A DNA stretch of 64,000 nt from Hsuehochloa calcarea. Taxonomy: Eukaryota; Streptophyta; Magnoliopsida; Poales; Poaceae. Shown here one piece after another: positions 46,602-59,137 of this stretch; positions within the stretch are counted from its first letter, which is position 1; every line of letters starts with the position of its first letter. The stretch is taken from contig CM070598.1 of NCBI GenBank assembly GCA_036346395.1, forward strand, positions 7,609,517-7,673,516. Reading direction: 5' to 3'. Made by a program: the position numbers and the translations under genes. The notes under the pieces are model-generated. The model had not been told where the DNA came from, made no database searches, and saw only the letters and a program-made list of their open reading frames with translations.

Positions 46602-47499
46602 ATTATGTTAACACCTGTACATGCTGCTATGGATTGTGAACCATGTATCTGTGATTTTTGTTTTAGTATTTTATAATTCCTTAATCTAACCAAAACTATA
46701 CATAAAATGTTATCAATTCTTTATTGTGTAAATAAATACATGTATTTAACATTATATAAACTAGCATTTGCGAATACACGGGTTACCGACATGTTTATAT
46801 AATAGAAAAGTAACACGTTATCGTTTATCAAGCTCGGACGCAATTAGCGTAGCACACGAAATAGTACAACTGAATTGATTTTCACTGACAAATTTATTCT
46901 CTATACGAACTTCCAAACTAATTGTATTAATCATGCTATCTCCAAACTAAGATTTGTAAAATTAACCTACTATTATTTCATTTGCTAACAATACGTCAAT
47001 ACACATGATGTTACTTGCTAATCTACCATGGTTTCAAAAATACACGCATACAAAACAATACAAGAGTCTCACTGTCGTCGTCGGCTATGCGAAGAAATGT
47101 TTTTCCCTCCTCTCCCTCGTTCCCACTCCTCTCTTTCTGTTGTTTCTTCCGCCACCGCTTTCTCAAATGGCAATTGTGCCGCACGTACGCGGTATATAAT
47201 CACCCCAAGTCGCCTAACGGTTGGGCGACTAGGGGGTCCGCGGTGAGTGACAGGTGCCCTAGTCGCTCAACAGTACGACGACTAGGAGCGAGTCGCCCAA
47301 CCGTACGGCGATTAGGACGCGAAAGGTCTAGTTGCTTCACGGTTAAACGACTTATACACCTGTCGCTCTCCCGCTGGGCGACCAGCCCAAGTCGCACAAC
47401 CGTTGAGCGATACGTGATTATTTCTGATAAAAAAATAAATAGTATTATTTTTGTATTTCTAAATAAAAAATAAATTATTAAAAAAATTCGGAAAAAGCA

Positions 47500-50400
47500 G
47501 AACCTTAAAAGCTTAAAGCTGGCTGTGAAGACGAAGCGAAATCCCCTCTCGAATCTCTGCTTTTTGTGTGATGGTCATGGTTCTAATCAGGCAAAAAAAG
47601 GCCAAGCAAATACATTTACATGCAAAAAACCGCAGCTTTTGCTTTTGCTTCTGGTCCAAATTTAGCTTTTGCGTCTGCCTTTCCGAGGGAACAGCCCACG
47701 TGTACGCTTCCATCCGTCCGCGCCTTTATGCAAAAGTGGGCTTCAGATTTTGGGCAGCTGGTTGGTTTAAGCGTTTGGTCAATACAACTTCTCCAGCTAG
47801 CAGCTCTGGAATGTGGAATATATTTGATCTCGTGGCTTCTTTTTCTCAACACTGCATTTCCTATCCACAAGTTAAAATAGTGGTTTCTGGTGCTTCCTCG
47901 AGTGAGCAGAGTGCCAGGGTCAATTCTTCGTGCACACAAACTGCTAGAATAAAAATTGGAGCGGATAAAAATCAAATGTTGTTACAAACATATCACAAGT
48001 GCTTTTCAGCAGGGCTGCTTTTGAAGATGTTAGATTTTCTTTAAAAAGACGTTAAATTCGTTTCGACTTCTGAAGGGTGGAGACACCGGAGACTGATCGA
48101 ATAGTGGAGAGCTGAGATAATCAACATTTGGGGCAATTGAGGAGGGAAAAAACTTGCGCATATTTCTTTGGTCGGTTTGCATTTGGTCTCAGGATCGTTT
48201 TGGGTATAAAAAAATGCTACATTCAGTTTCACTTCTAGGTTTACTTTACCTTTAATGCTTTTTAGGTTATGCCATCGCATTCTGAAGGATATCCAATTAT
48301 TTAGCACTGACTACGCGCTATTACTTTGAGTACATCATTTTCTACAACCAAGGATCATTTGAGAGAAAAAGGATACATTTTTTATCCAATCAAGATTACA
48401 AGTATTACTTGGACTAGCCAAAAGTGAATGACAGCCAATGCTCAAAGCAAGTAAATAAATACTCACAATAATCCCAAAGTGCAGCAAGCATTGCTCAAAT
48501 TACCTGCGGTGTCTCTTTCTTTGTCTAAATTTCACACTTTAATTCATCAGTCCTGGCGCTTTTCTGGATGTTTCCTTCTGCTATTATTTTCAGTAAGTAC
48601 TTAACCAATCCGCTTGGGTCCCTGATTCGTCCAGGTGGCGCACTTCTACCGGACCATGGAGCAAAACAGCTCTAATTAGTGCACCAAATTAAGCCAACAA
48701 CTGTCCTGAAGGCTCCAGCTCAAAGGCAATTAGTAGCTTCGTCGGCATGTCAGGAGGAAGACTAAGAATGAGTTGAGAAGAAACATCGCCAAAAGCAAAA
48801 GGTTTTCCATTCATTCGATAGCTTGGAAAGAACGCATAATATTTTTGATCTCATGCAAGCACTTGCTAACTCGTTAGCATCAATTGTTAATTGTATACTT
48901 CCAATTTAATTAACACTATCACATAGCTGTCGATCCATATATAACCCCTACATATATACCTGATAATTAGTTTTTGTGTTAGCAAAGTGTCAAATGCTGA
49001 CTTGTGCCATATCCTCCTTGTCTCATTTTCTAATGGAATGGGGCCATATGATATGATCTCAGGCAGTGCATATTCTCTTCTAGATATAAAAAACGCACAG
49101 TAATCTAGCTTGGATTAGGTGTTAGTGAAACGGTGGTACGCGCACTTTAACTTTTCTTTAATTAATCAGAGGGATCACTGCACTCAATCATGCACTCTCG
49201 CTTTGTTTTTTAGTGGCAAATCATCGATAATTTCTTCTCTTTTTTTGACGACTGCAACGCATAAGATCCTCTCTTTTTTTGAACTCTGCAACTGCAACGT
49301 ACAAGATGGAACCGCGCGTCTATGTACGTATGTCGAAGTAGAACGATTTAGCTAGCTAGTGAAACTGACACTCTTTCAAAGTTACAAAATTTCCCTTCCT
49401 AACGGGCAGTGAAACTAACCGCATCAAGTTTTATTAGGAGAGTACATCGAAAATTAGCTACCTACATGCAGAAATAAGGGTCAAGATATTTTCTGAACTT
49501 ACCGCACCTTTGCATGAAGTAGAGGATAACATGACGAGGCAACGATGCATATATAGATTTTACACGTACTGTACGCGGCAGCGTGTAATAATATACGCTA
49601 CATGTGTGCAACCCAACGAGAAACAAGTGATCGATCGAGATTTTTTCCCTTTCAAAATAAACCATTTTATTTTAAAAAATTACACAAATAAACCATGCTT
49701 TAGTATTTTGTTTAATAAAAATAACTAATAGCTGGCCGCTGGGCCACAACACGACTGCGCCCGATCGCTCGGTGGCGCAGCAATTAATTAGCTGATGTGG
49801 GAGGTCCAATCGCGCGGTAGAAACGCGACTGAAACTTTGGTCTGCCACGTGTCTTGATCGCGAGCTGGTGGCATGACTGAGGTCCGTGTCGAGCATAGTC
49901 GCTAGGCCAGAACATAACTGAGGCTAGCCGCAGATCAGGCTGACGACTAAACCCATTTGCGTTCTCACCGACGATAGTAGACTAATTTTTTAACAAATTA
50001 TTTAAATAAACTTAGCTTTAATTTTACAAAATTAAATGGTTGGAAGAGTTGTTTGTAAATAATTGTTACCGGTAAAAAAGATCGAGTTTGATGATTCAAT
50101 TGTTTGTAAATAAATCATGTTTTAATCATTTTACCTGGATGTTCATCCTTTTAAGTTTTTACACAAATAACCTAAATTTTGACAAAATATTTAGCAAGCT
50201 TCGGTTCGATTGAGACAAGAATGGAGCAATGAATATGAGATTGCACGCCCGACATAACACTTGATCATGAATGTCTGATTTACATGGCACGTAGGGTTTG
50301 GTTAGGTGCATATGTTTGCCCGGCTATTTCTATAGCACAAATGGCTACATACACGAACCTTTGACCCGAACTATAACTATGGTACAAACACGCCTTTTGA

Positions 50401-50640
50401 AAAGGAAAAATACTTGACAGATGGAAATCGACTCAGGATTGCGTACATACATCCGACTCCCCCTTCCGGGTGTGAGCCTTTGCGCGGGCCTCCTAGTACA
50501 CGGCCCAAAGGTTTTTTTTCGAGCCTGTCCTCATCCAGAATAATTTTCTGTGCAACAGGTGTATCAGGGATCATCGGTGTCTTTCCCTTATCTTCCCTGC
50601 TCTCAGTTAAGTAAGGGTTTCCAACAGGTAGAAGCCATGG
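47500..50640. other. Gene-free stretch
   Basis: No gene recognised. The open frame of about 150 codons near 47.6-48.0 kb is overlapped by others on both strands and has no motif. At 49650-50330 AT-rich flanks surround a GC-richer core with repeated CGACTGA/ACTGAGG words, perhaps an old element without clear ends. Confidence 0.4.
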
Positions 50641-50743
50641 GCACAACTGTGTAGTTCAACATGTATTTTTGTTGAATGAATGCCTTGTCGTACTTCTCTA
50701 GGTCGTTGATCAATTGGAAGAAGTAGCAACGCTCCGACGGCAG

Positions 50744-52894
50744 TCATGGATGAATAAAGCCAACGATATTTAAAATGAAACACTCAATGTGAAATATCGA
50801 TGTATGACATTCACTTACGTGGCAATCCATGCACATGTAGTAAGCCCGTGCGTTGGTACTAGGATGTGTAGATTGAATTATCCATGTCGGGTTACCATTG
50901 TCACACTGTGGGTGTGGAAACTCTGATGATACATGAGCATCCTTGCGAGAACTATCAGCCTTCTTGGCAGCCCACTTCCGCTTCCGGATCATGCCACATG
51001 CTGCCAACATATGAGAGCATGGCTTATGGAGCAGCATTAGCTTGTTACACGTGCACTGACAATTGTTGTTGCCCTCTTGTCCAAGGCTCACCTCGTGCAT
51101 GATGACGCCACTTGTTGTTCCCAACCCACTTCGGTTCCTTAGAAATATTTCGAACTGAAGCTCTGTGGTGCCCATAAGGAAGACTAAGTGCATTTGGGCC
51201 TTCTCGCTTTTCTCAGCCATGTACTCTATCATCTTGGTACAATAGGGCGTTTGCGTATTTAACATATGCAATGTAGTAACACTATATTTTTCATTGAATT
51301 ACTTGATTATACCATGCTACATACCCTCGACGATTGCAACGAGGGGCATGACGCGCAGGCCCCAGATTAACCCAATTGAACACCTTGGCCAGATTGGTCG
51401 TCATTACGCCGTACCTTGCACCGTCGGTGTCATAAAGCAATGCCCACTTCTCCATTGGCTCAGCCTCGATCCAATACGAGAAACATTTGATGTTCTTTGT
51501 TGTCCTCCTTCTCAAGTAGGGTGAGTCAATCTCGGGCAGTGACACCAACCATTCTGGTATGTCAGCTATGTTTCCACCAGGTTGCTTATTCCTCTCCTCG
51601 ACGTGCTTGGCGGTGAACTAATCAACATTCTTCTAGAGTGCATCAAACTTCCTTTGCTGGCTCTGCTTGCTCAACCTTTTGAACGGCTTCATCAGCCGCT
51701 TGCTCTTAAACTACTTGAAAAAATTGGCTCCTAGGTAAAGCATGAACCAACGGTTTTCACAGGTCACACCATGAAAAAGCTCATCTGGATCTTCTTGCAG
51801 CTTTTTGATGGCCTTAGTCAATCCGACATGTCGATCATGTATTGTGTAAATGCCTAGGCCTTCACAACAACTCCAACCTTAAGATGCCTGAAGAACAACA
51901 ACCAACTATCAATGTTCTCACTCTCCACAAATGCAGCAGCTAATGGAAGGATTTGATTGTTGGCATCCACGACGATTTCCACCAAGATCTACCCCTTGTA
52001 CTTTCCAGCCAAGAATGTTCCATATGCACACATTAGCGGGCAACATTGAAGGAAGGTATCAAAATGGGCACAAAATGCAAGGAAAGCTTATTGCATTACC
52101 ATGTACCCCTCCGGTTTTTTTTCTCGGAATCATAGGCTTCACAATGATGTATGTTCAGGGGTTTATGCTCCTTAGAACCTCAAGTAGTCGAGGGAGATTG
52201 TCGTAGGTGACTCAAACGTGTTGAACCTTCCCTCCATTGCCTTATGCTTCGCCCTCTATGCCTTCGCATAGCTAATCTTGCAGTTGTACCTATGCTAAAT
52301 GGCCAACATGATGTGTTGCGCTTCCATCTCCTTCTTCTCTATAATCTCCCCGCACATGACATTTGCAATGAAAGACGAAACGAGATTGCAGTGTTTTGGT
52401 GGTATGTTGCTCATAATACACGAGTGGTCCTCCACATTCGACACGATCCAGTGCATTTCATACTTCGGCTTGTAAGTGTGAACACGCCAAGGATACCCAT
52501 CTTTCTCACGCTTCACAGTGAGTTGTTCCTTGTTTGATTTGACAGCCTTAAACTGCCTTTGCATTCACATCACCCACAATTTGATAGCATCTTGCAGAGC
52601 TGGCTTATCTGCAAACATGACATTAACACGCACCACATTCTACCCATACTCCCATTGGGAATCATGGCCATCACTCACAACCATGTCCCCTAGCTCATGT
52701 CTATTCCAAGAAAGAGGCACCGGCGCATCGGGAACATCATCATCAACTGAATAGTCATCATCCTCTTCGTCCTCTTCCCATGCTTGTTCTTCGACCCCAT
52801 CCCTCCGGTCTTCCCGCTCCAAGTCATCCACTATGAATTCAATGTCCTCTTCGTCCGCTTGTCCACTTGGATTGTCATGCTTGTCTACCGCCAT
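50744..52894 (-). pseudogene. MURA-type Mutator transposase, full-length but broken
   Basis: A Mutator-like transposase is readable end to end in shifting frames. It has an acidic N-terminus from 52894 (MAVDKHDNPSG, then DEEDIEFIVDDLE) and a zinc-binding N-terminal domain (KAVKSNKEQLTV, WRVHTYKPKYEMHW at about 52440-52560). The MULE catalytic domain follows (GTFLAGKYKG, NNQILPLAAAFVESENIDSW at about 51880-52030; DRHVGLTKAIKKLQEDPDE at about 51790-51840). After it come EIDSPYLRRRTTKNI and MEKWALLYDTDGARYGVMTT (about 51400-51535). A SWIM zinc finger, CQCTCN...HKPCSH (about 51010-51062), completes it. Stops and frameshifts interrupt it. Where DGTF is expected the sequence reads AYGTF (about 52012-52029), so the first catalytic Asp appears to be Tyr. 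Element termini were not found. Confidence 0.85.
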
Positions 52895-52959
52895 AACGAC
52901 ATTTATACCACAATCCTCTTTCCCACCATCCTCAACTCCACTTCCACAACCGTACTACT

Positions 52960-53617
52960 CCCCCCACTTCACAGGCATTACCAAGTGTACTCGGACATGC
53001 CTGTAGTAGCAACACTCATTTATAGCCACAATGCTTGCACGCTTCCAACCAGGTCTGCCATGACTTCATTCGCTCTATGGGCCTCAACACCCAACGGACC
53101 ACTTTCGGCAAACAACTCCACAAGCATTTAACAATGACACCATACAATGCTGGGTCCAACAAGAAGTTGCATGTCATCAAATACAACGCCTCCCATGTTT
53201 TAAGATTATCTAGGTTTGGGTGATACAGTGTGGCTTGCGGAAAATGCTCAAATCAACCCCACATGGCCCCCACGAACTTCTCACTGCCTGTAAAACACTA
53301 TGAAAAAATATTGACCTGACATACCTACCGTACGACTCAAGATATTTAGAACGTACGCTAATTAAGCATGCTACATCGAGTCTAAGGAAAACCAAATCGT
53401 ATCGTGCATATCAAAATACTCTCTATTTAAATTAAATTATAAAAGTATGACTGCAAATGTTCAATGAAATTAAAAATATATAAATAACCTAAAACTGGTA
53501 TCCGTAGGTCTTGCAGAATCTAAATCTAAGCAACCTACGTCTTCCAATAATCGATCTACTAATGGAAGTACCATAACATTTTTATGTTATAATAAATACA
53601 TAAATATCCTACATTGT
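52960..53617. other. Gene-free stretch upstream of the MURA remnant
   Basis: No motif beyond the transposase. AT-rich from 53400. May include the end of the MULE, but no inverted repeat was matched. Confidence 0.35.
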
Positions 53618-55490
53618 AACCGTTGGACCGAAAAGGCAACTAGAGGGGGAGGGTGAATAGGAGCACACTCACTTTTTCACAAATTATGGATTCAACATAA
53701 TTTCACTCCAATAGCTATGAGGAAGCTATGAAGATCAATGTACTAGTACAGCGGAAGACTAGTATTGAATCCAATTTACCCCCTAAATAATATGACAAAA
53801 ATCAACACAAGCTAAAGCACAAATCAGTACTGTCGGTCTGACCGCTGTGTTAGTGGCGGTCGGACCGCTGACCAAATAGGTTGGACCGGTGCCCTCGGGC
53901 GGTCTGACCGCCAGGCTCTAGAACAGCAAGAACAACCCCGATGACGAAGTTGCAAATAGATCTAACTTTTGATTCTCAACTCCAAACTTCACAAAACTTG
54001 GTATACACCTTCTCTATGATATTAAGGACCTATTCCAATCAACAATTATGATAATTCTTGGACAAACAAAGATCCTTTACGATCTGATTGGAGAAGGGTC
54101 TAAAACCGAGCAAAAGTGAAAACTAGCTCCAATCGCTTGCTCGTGGGTGATTGATGATCACGAAGATCCTAGATGAGTTCCCACACAACACAGGAAGCTA
54201 ATCCACGTGATGATATCAAGCAAAAACTCGTGAATCAATGAAAGCCCTAAAATCACAAAATTGAAAGCAAGAACGAAAAGAGACTTATCTCAAGCAAACA
54301 TTGCATAGATTAAAACTTGATTGATGTTGGATTACACCCACTCCATCAAGGATCAGTGGTCAATCCAATAGCATGAAATTCCAATCAAACCTTCAAGAAC
54401 CCTAGCCTCCACGCCTAGTTCTTCATAAACAAAATTAGGGTTTTCTAATATAAAGAGGGTTGAGAGATGGTGCAGCCACCACCCTCTCCTATTTATAGTG
54501 GAGGCTTAGACCTTCTAGAAGTTTGATCCTATTGGGCTCCCGTTAAGGCTCAAAATAAACGGGTCACACACGCACGCTTCGCAAAGCGCCGTCTTTAACA
54601 TTTTGACCTAAACAGCTTCACCTAGTGTCATCTTGCATCTCGGATTTGCTAATAGGCCACCCTTGTCCATCTTGTGTCACGCTTGAGTCATTGACCTCAC
54701 CCGGCATCGTCGATCGTTTTGGATCTCAGCTCTCCAAGCCTAGTCCCGATCATCCTCGCCATTGACCGTCGTTGACTACCAAGCAACCTGCACAACCATA
54801 GATAAGAAAATCGATTTTGGGAACAAGTTCTTCACAACTTAACCCATGTTAGTCAAAACATGCATCATGCAATACATATGCCCTGAAACTCATGACTTTG
54901 ACTTAACCAACAAACAACGCCACCACGAAGGTCGGCGTTCAAGTGACAACCGGTCCGACTGCCCCTCAGGGTCGGTCGGACCTCCACTTTGCTTGGTCGG
55001 ATCGCCACTATAAGCGGTCCGATCACCAAAGGATTTAGCCAATTTCAAGCCCCAAATTCAAACCTTTCGAAATTTAAAACGAATGGAACTTTTGACTGGA
55101 GACTCCAAAAATTATGGGACCAAGTGCAATAGAATCTCCTCTCTTGCCTACACCCTCTATTTTTAGCCCAGCTCAATTTGACACAATTTGGTCACGACCG
55201 GTCCGACCGCCGCTCGGTCGGACCGCCATGCTATGGCCGGTCAGACCGCCTCTGTCCTGACAGAACTGAACTTTGTCGAATACCCATGAAACGACAAACC
55301 ATAAACTCCATTGCCAATGGTCACATCATCCTAAGATCTGGAGCATATCCCCATGATATCCACAGTAACACTATACACGACATTAACCTAAAACTGTTGA
55401 TCTACAACTACAAACCCTAGCTCTACCTCTAAGCTATGTTTATTGTCGCTAACCTAACATGAAGGGACCAACAAATTACATGAGAACACC
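53618..55490. repeat. LTR-retrotransposon-derived sequence with GGTCNGACCGC motifs
   Basis: It begins near TGTAACCGTTGGACC and ACTAGAGGGGGAGGGTGAATA, a phrase I associate with long LTRs of grass retroelements. Clusters of GCGGTCGGACCGC-type imperfect palindromes occur at 53826-53925 and 54945-55250. No coding domain is present. The right end was not determined. Confidence 0.4.
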
Positions 55491-55599
55491 AAATTCACCG
55501 CATAAGGATGATTACACAAAGGCGTCTACGTGGATTTGGCTAGGCCGAGGAGGAGCACGTGTTGTTGACACAAGCTGAGTAGAAAGCGAAGGATGAGTC

Positions 55600-55820
55600 C
55601 AAGAACTCGTCGCAAGGACAAGGGTGCGGCTATGGCTGTCGCCGTGGCTGTGGCGAAGGTTGAGACAAAACCAAGGCGAGGTGCTATAATTGCTAAGATC
55701 TTGGACACTTCACTTATGAGTATCCGACAAAGAAAAATTATCAAACACTCCTTACTGAGGCATAAAGTGAAGACGAGGAGCCTACGATGCTTTGATGGAG
55801 TATGATTTGGTGGATCAAGA
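55600..55820 (+). pseudogene. Ty1/copia gag zinc-knuckle fragment
   Basis: The plus strand reads KTKARCYNC, a stop, then DLGHFTYEYPTKKNYQTLLTEA and SEDEEPTML. This is a gag CCHC knuckle with its acidic tail in which one sense codon has become TAG and the last Cys is Tyr. The frame runs straight into a polypurine tract and LTR start, so integrase, RT and RNase H were lost by internal deletion. Confidence 0.6.
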
Positions 55821-55832
55821 TTAGGGGGAGAA
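55821..55832 (+). other. Polypurine tract of a copia element
   Basis: TTAGGGGGAGAA immediately precedes the TGTTGG that opens an LTR. Confidence 0.65.
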
Positions 55833-56362
55833 TGTTGGATATTTAATCTTGATAAAATTGTAGCTGCATGTTTGTTTTGTTCATTTGCATGTAGCGAACG
55901 TGTTGTGCAGTCCTTTGCATGGTAGCCGTGGGTGATGTCAGAGAAGCTCACAACAGTACATGTGAAATGTACGAGTCCGGTTGCTTGACCCGGAGTGCAT
56001 GTGGAGGTGCCGTGAGAAGTGGCCAGATTGCACAGAAGGAGACGCTAATATCTGCTAGGTGCAACAGGCTGCATGAAAGGTTCGGAGTAATTATCAACAT
56101 ATTAGTTGCATGCATGGGATTAAGTTGTGTGTTATTGTGTGATGTGCAAGTTAGTTGCCTTGCATGTGGAGTACTTGCATTAGTTTTTTTAGTTAGTTGG
56201 TGTACGTGGCATGAGACCAAAGCAGGTTGTTGCTAAATGCTCTCCGACTGCCGATCTCCAAGAAACCAAATTCATGTTATGGAGCAACCCGATCTTCCTC
56301 CAAAGCTCTGAGCTTCTTCTCGTTCATATCATAAACCAACCATTTGGTGATCGAGTATGACA
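55833..56362 (+). repeat. 3' LTR of a copia element
   Basis: Starts TGTTGGATATTTAATC directly after the polypurine tract. The end is uncertain: GAGTATGACA at 56362 is one candidate. The upstream open frame on each strand is not coding. Confidence 0.5.
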
Positions 56363-56750
56363 TTGTTGGATTTTCGACGAAAAGATGAGGGGAGGTCAGA
56401 GGAAACTCTTTGCGAAAAAGGTGAAAGGAGGTCGGAGAAAATTCTCAGACAATAAGGTGAGAGGGGATTGAAGTAAAAACTGGGAGCGTATAAACCCTAA
56501 AGGTGATGCACTGAGGGGATTTTATAGCCGTAGTTCCTTAACCGCAAAAAGGAGTTATTTGAAATCCTACGGGCAAACAATTTTCAATGTCCAACGAACA
56601 GAAAAACTCTTCAGTTCCCTAGACGGTTTCTCAACTTTAAAGTGAATATACACCACCTCGTTATTTATGATATTACATGAAGCACTGCCCGATATGACTT
56701 TCATCGGAGAAGGGTTCATACGACATATTCATTTAAAGTAAGGGGCTAGC
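56363..56750. other. Unassigned repeat-like sequence
   Basis: Short phrases repeat (GAGGGGAGGTCAGAGGAAA, then GAAAGGAGGTCGGAGAAAA). No gene. It borders the LTR-like copy B. Confidence 0.35.
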
Positions 56751-57424
56751 TGACGAGGATTAAAATCTCTAAATATTACTTTATTTAATTAAAGACCGCG
56801 CGACCTTCGTGGTTGTAAACCCTAAGGCCAACGACCACCGTGGTCGTAAGGATTCCAGAGGTTACATCGTGAGTACCCTGGTCGGATAAGGTCCTGTATA
56901 CAATCCCTGACCAGATGACTGCTCGTAAAAGCAATGAACTGGTACTTAGATCCGATTCTAAGTATATTCCTCCCGTGTGATGAATAGAGTATATGTCTTA
57001 TTTACTCTAAGCCACGCGACGTTTACAGCCCTAAGACACTGACAATAACCACCATACGATTATTATATCCTCCTGATATCAACCGCCAAACGGTTGATAC
57101 TTCACCAACTCCCGTCTTTCTCCGACCAGTCACGACACTTTTAACAGACGTCTCTTCAAGGAGTAACTGTCACCACTTCGTCAACTACTTAAAGGAGAAT
57201 ACAAACGACAGGAGGGGGATCTCAACCAATCCAATTTAGAAGATCAACAGACAATTAGATTTTCATCTGAAGCAGTAGCATAACAATCAGTCCACCAAGT
57301 GTTATTAGAGCTAGTTCACTGCCTTGTCAAGGACACCTTTGTAAAGATCTAGTTTGCTGCAATAAAAGCAATCATATTCTCTTCTAAGAACTCTTAGCTA
57401 TTTTTCTCTATTTATTTTGTAAGA
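56751..57424 (+). repeat. LTR-like repeat (copy B), apparently solo
   Basis: 674 bp matching the uninterrupted sequence of copy A at 5825-8082 throughout, starting TGACGAGGATTAAAAT. No internal region of the same family is seen on either side, so it is either a solo LTR or part of a larger unrecognised repeat. Flanking target duplication not found. Confidence 0.65.
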
Positions 57425-58960
57425 TTAACGACTCTATTGTCGACAAGGAGTTAGGCTAAGCGATAGCGGGTTCCAATGGTGGCGAAGAGAGAGGAGACGG
57501 AAGGAGGAGGGACCGAGAGATGCGTTTGCGGAGTCTCTCTCTACGGCTGCGACAACACGTGTCGCGGCAGACGTAGCGCATGAGCGAGGCGGAGCCAGCA
57601 CACGCCGATCAAGCGAGAGGGGCGAAAATCCGACTGCCAGAAAAATAAAGACGACATGGTCTGTCTCCCTGCGCCCTTTTCTACTTCCATTTATCCATAA
57701 TCATAGGCGACTGAAACTGACTCTCTCGAAAGTTCCATTTATCCGGTAGGATTAGGCGACTGAAACTGACTCTCTCGAAAGTGAACCGTGTATATTTTTT
57801 TACTTCAATAGTCCGATGGTATGAAACTGACTCTCTCGAAAGTGAACCGTGTATATTTTTTTTACTTCAATAGTCCGTGCCTCTACCATCGGACGGACAT
57901 CACATGCATCGTCAATTTGTCATGAAGATATATGTTCATAACAATGCACTGGTGAGATGTGGGAGATCAAACAAATCAGGCAGTTACATGATATAGCTCT
58001 TATCAACTTACACACGTGTTTAATCTCCACTAGCCACTTTAACATAGGCACATACGTGACACGTGTAACGAGTCGTACAGTGCAGGCTTTAAAATTGCAT
58101 GCACGCACGGTATTTGTCATGTGACGCATTGACGCAATGTAACGCACCCAGTAAGCTCGAGAGTCGAGACACGTAAGTACTGGTATCACCATATCAGGAT
58201 CGGGGGGCAACGTAATACGCTCTACAATGTATAATATATATATATAATACTGTAGAAATATTACCACTTTACTGTATATAAAAACAATACAGCTAATTCA
58301 CTATTTATTTGACGTTATAGCGATTTGCATTGTGCACTATTGATACAGGTCGTTCTAGATGGGCTTCCCTAGTATCATGCACCTAACAAATAAGACAAGC
58401 TTGCCTCCTGCATGCAAGCACTGTCGCGCGTGCTGAGGTGTCGCGTCGCCCAACCGCGAACGAGATCGCAGCAGCCACGTAGGCGATCGCGCGGGCCCCA
58501 GGTGCCAGAAGCCGGCGCATAAAATAGACAACCTTCCCGGTGCGGCGCCGAATGGGAGCTCCCAGACGACACGTGTGCGCAGCGCGCGCCATCGATGCCC
58601 ACTGCCTCGCGGCCATTACTTCGCGATTAAGCTAAACCGCGCGTGCCTAGGTGGGGTCCTCCTCACGTCGCGCACCAACCGGGCGACCCAAAAAAAGGAG
58701 AGCACCACGTCGGGCTCCACGCGGCTGCCCGCACGAGGCTCTCTACGCGACCGGACGCATCCGCTGTCCATCTGCGCTACTAGGCTCATCCTTGGCCGTC
58801 GATGCTGTGCGGTTGACCGTACGTATACCGGGTGGATATACGAGTATACTGGCAGTGGCCGTAGAATCTTTCCGCGCCACGAGTAAAGCCACGGGTAGGA
58901 AGGAAGAAGAAAGAAAACCCCGCGTAAGGGTAGGGCCCACATGAGGCATGTGCCTTGGCC
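57425..58960. other. Intergenic region upstream of the bZIP gene
   Basis: No gene is supported. A triplicated motif lies at 57706-57878. GC content and CpG density rise from about 58420 toward the bZIP promoter. An ACACGTG (G-box-like core) occurs at about 58567-58573. Confidence 0.45.
57706..57878. repeat. Local triplication containing TGAAACTGACTCTCTCGAAA
   Basis: Three copies of this core. The last two share a longer unit of about 65 bp extending through GTGAACCGTGTATATTTT and ACTTCAATAGTCCG; the first two share a different flank (CATTTATCC). Confidence 0.92.
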
Positions 58961-59020
58961 TTCGCTAGGCTCGGGCTCGGCTCGGCTCGAGGAGTGTCCA
59001 TCTCCGCGCGATGGCGGGCC

Positions 59021-59028
59021 TATAAATA
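59021..59028 (+). promoter_or_regulatory. TATA box of the bZIP gene
   Basis: TATAAATA in a GC-rich setting, 110 bp upstream of the ATG. With a start about 30 bp downstream, the leader would be roughly 85 nt and pyrimidine-rich. Confidence 0.75.
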
Positions 59029-59137
59029 GCGTCCGTTTCCTCGTCGATCTCCCCTTTTCCCCGATTCCTCTCTACATCCTCTAGTTTTCTGGTATTACGG
59101 TTACGTCCTCTTGATTATTGTTAGGGGAGGGAAGATA

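Larger units (their letters stand above)
41577..47490 (-). mobile_element. MULE carrying a plant-mobile-domain gene, 5.9 kb
   Basis: The ends are imperfect inverted repeats of about 150 bp: left GGAATTTTTTTCAATA and, in reverse complement, right CGAATTTTTTTAATAA. They remain alignable through TTACAAAAATAATA, AGAAATAATCA and the GTCGCCCA words. A 9-bp target duplication with one mismatch flanks it (GGAAAAGCA at 41568-41576, GAAAAAGCA at 47491-47499). Subterminal clusters of GTCGCCCAA/TTGGGCGAC words lie at 41660-41825 and 47205-47410. Inside are a minus-strand PMD gene and a nested second MULE. No MULE transposase is present, so it would be mobilised in trans. The boundary call rests on my alignment of diverged ends. 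Confidence 0.75.

Noticed and set aside
47015..48044. Open frames of 152 and 158 codons
   Set aside because: The first runs into MULE subterminal repeats; both overlap frames on the other strand and show no motif.
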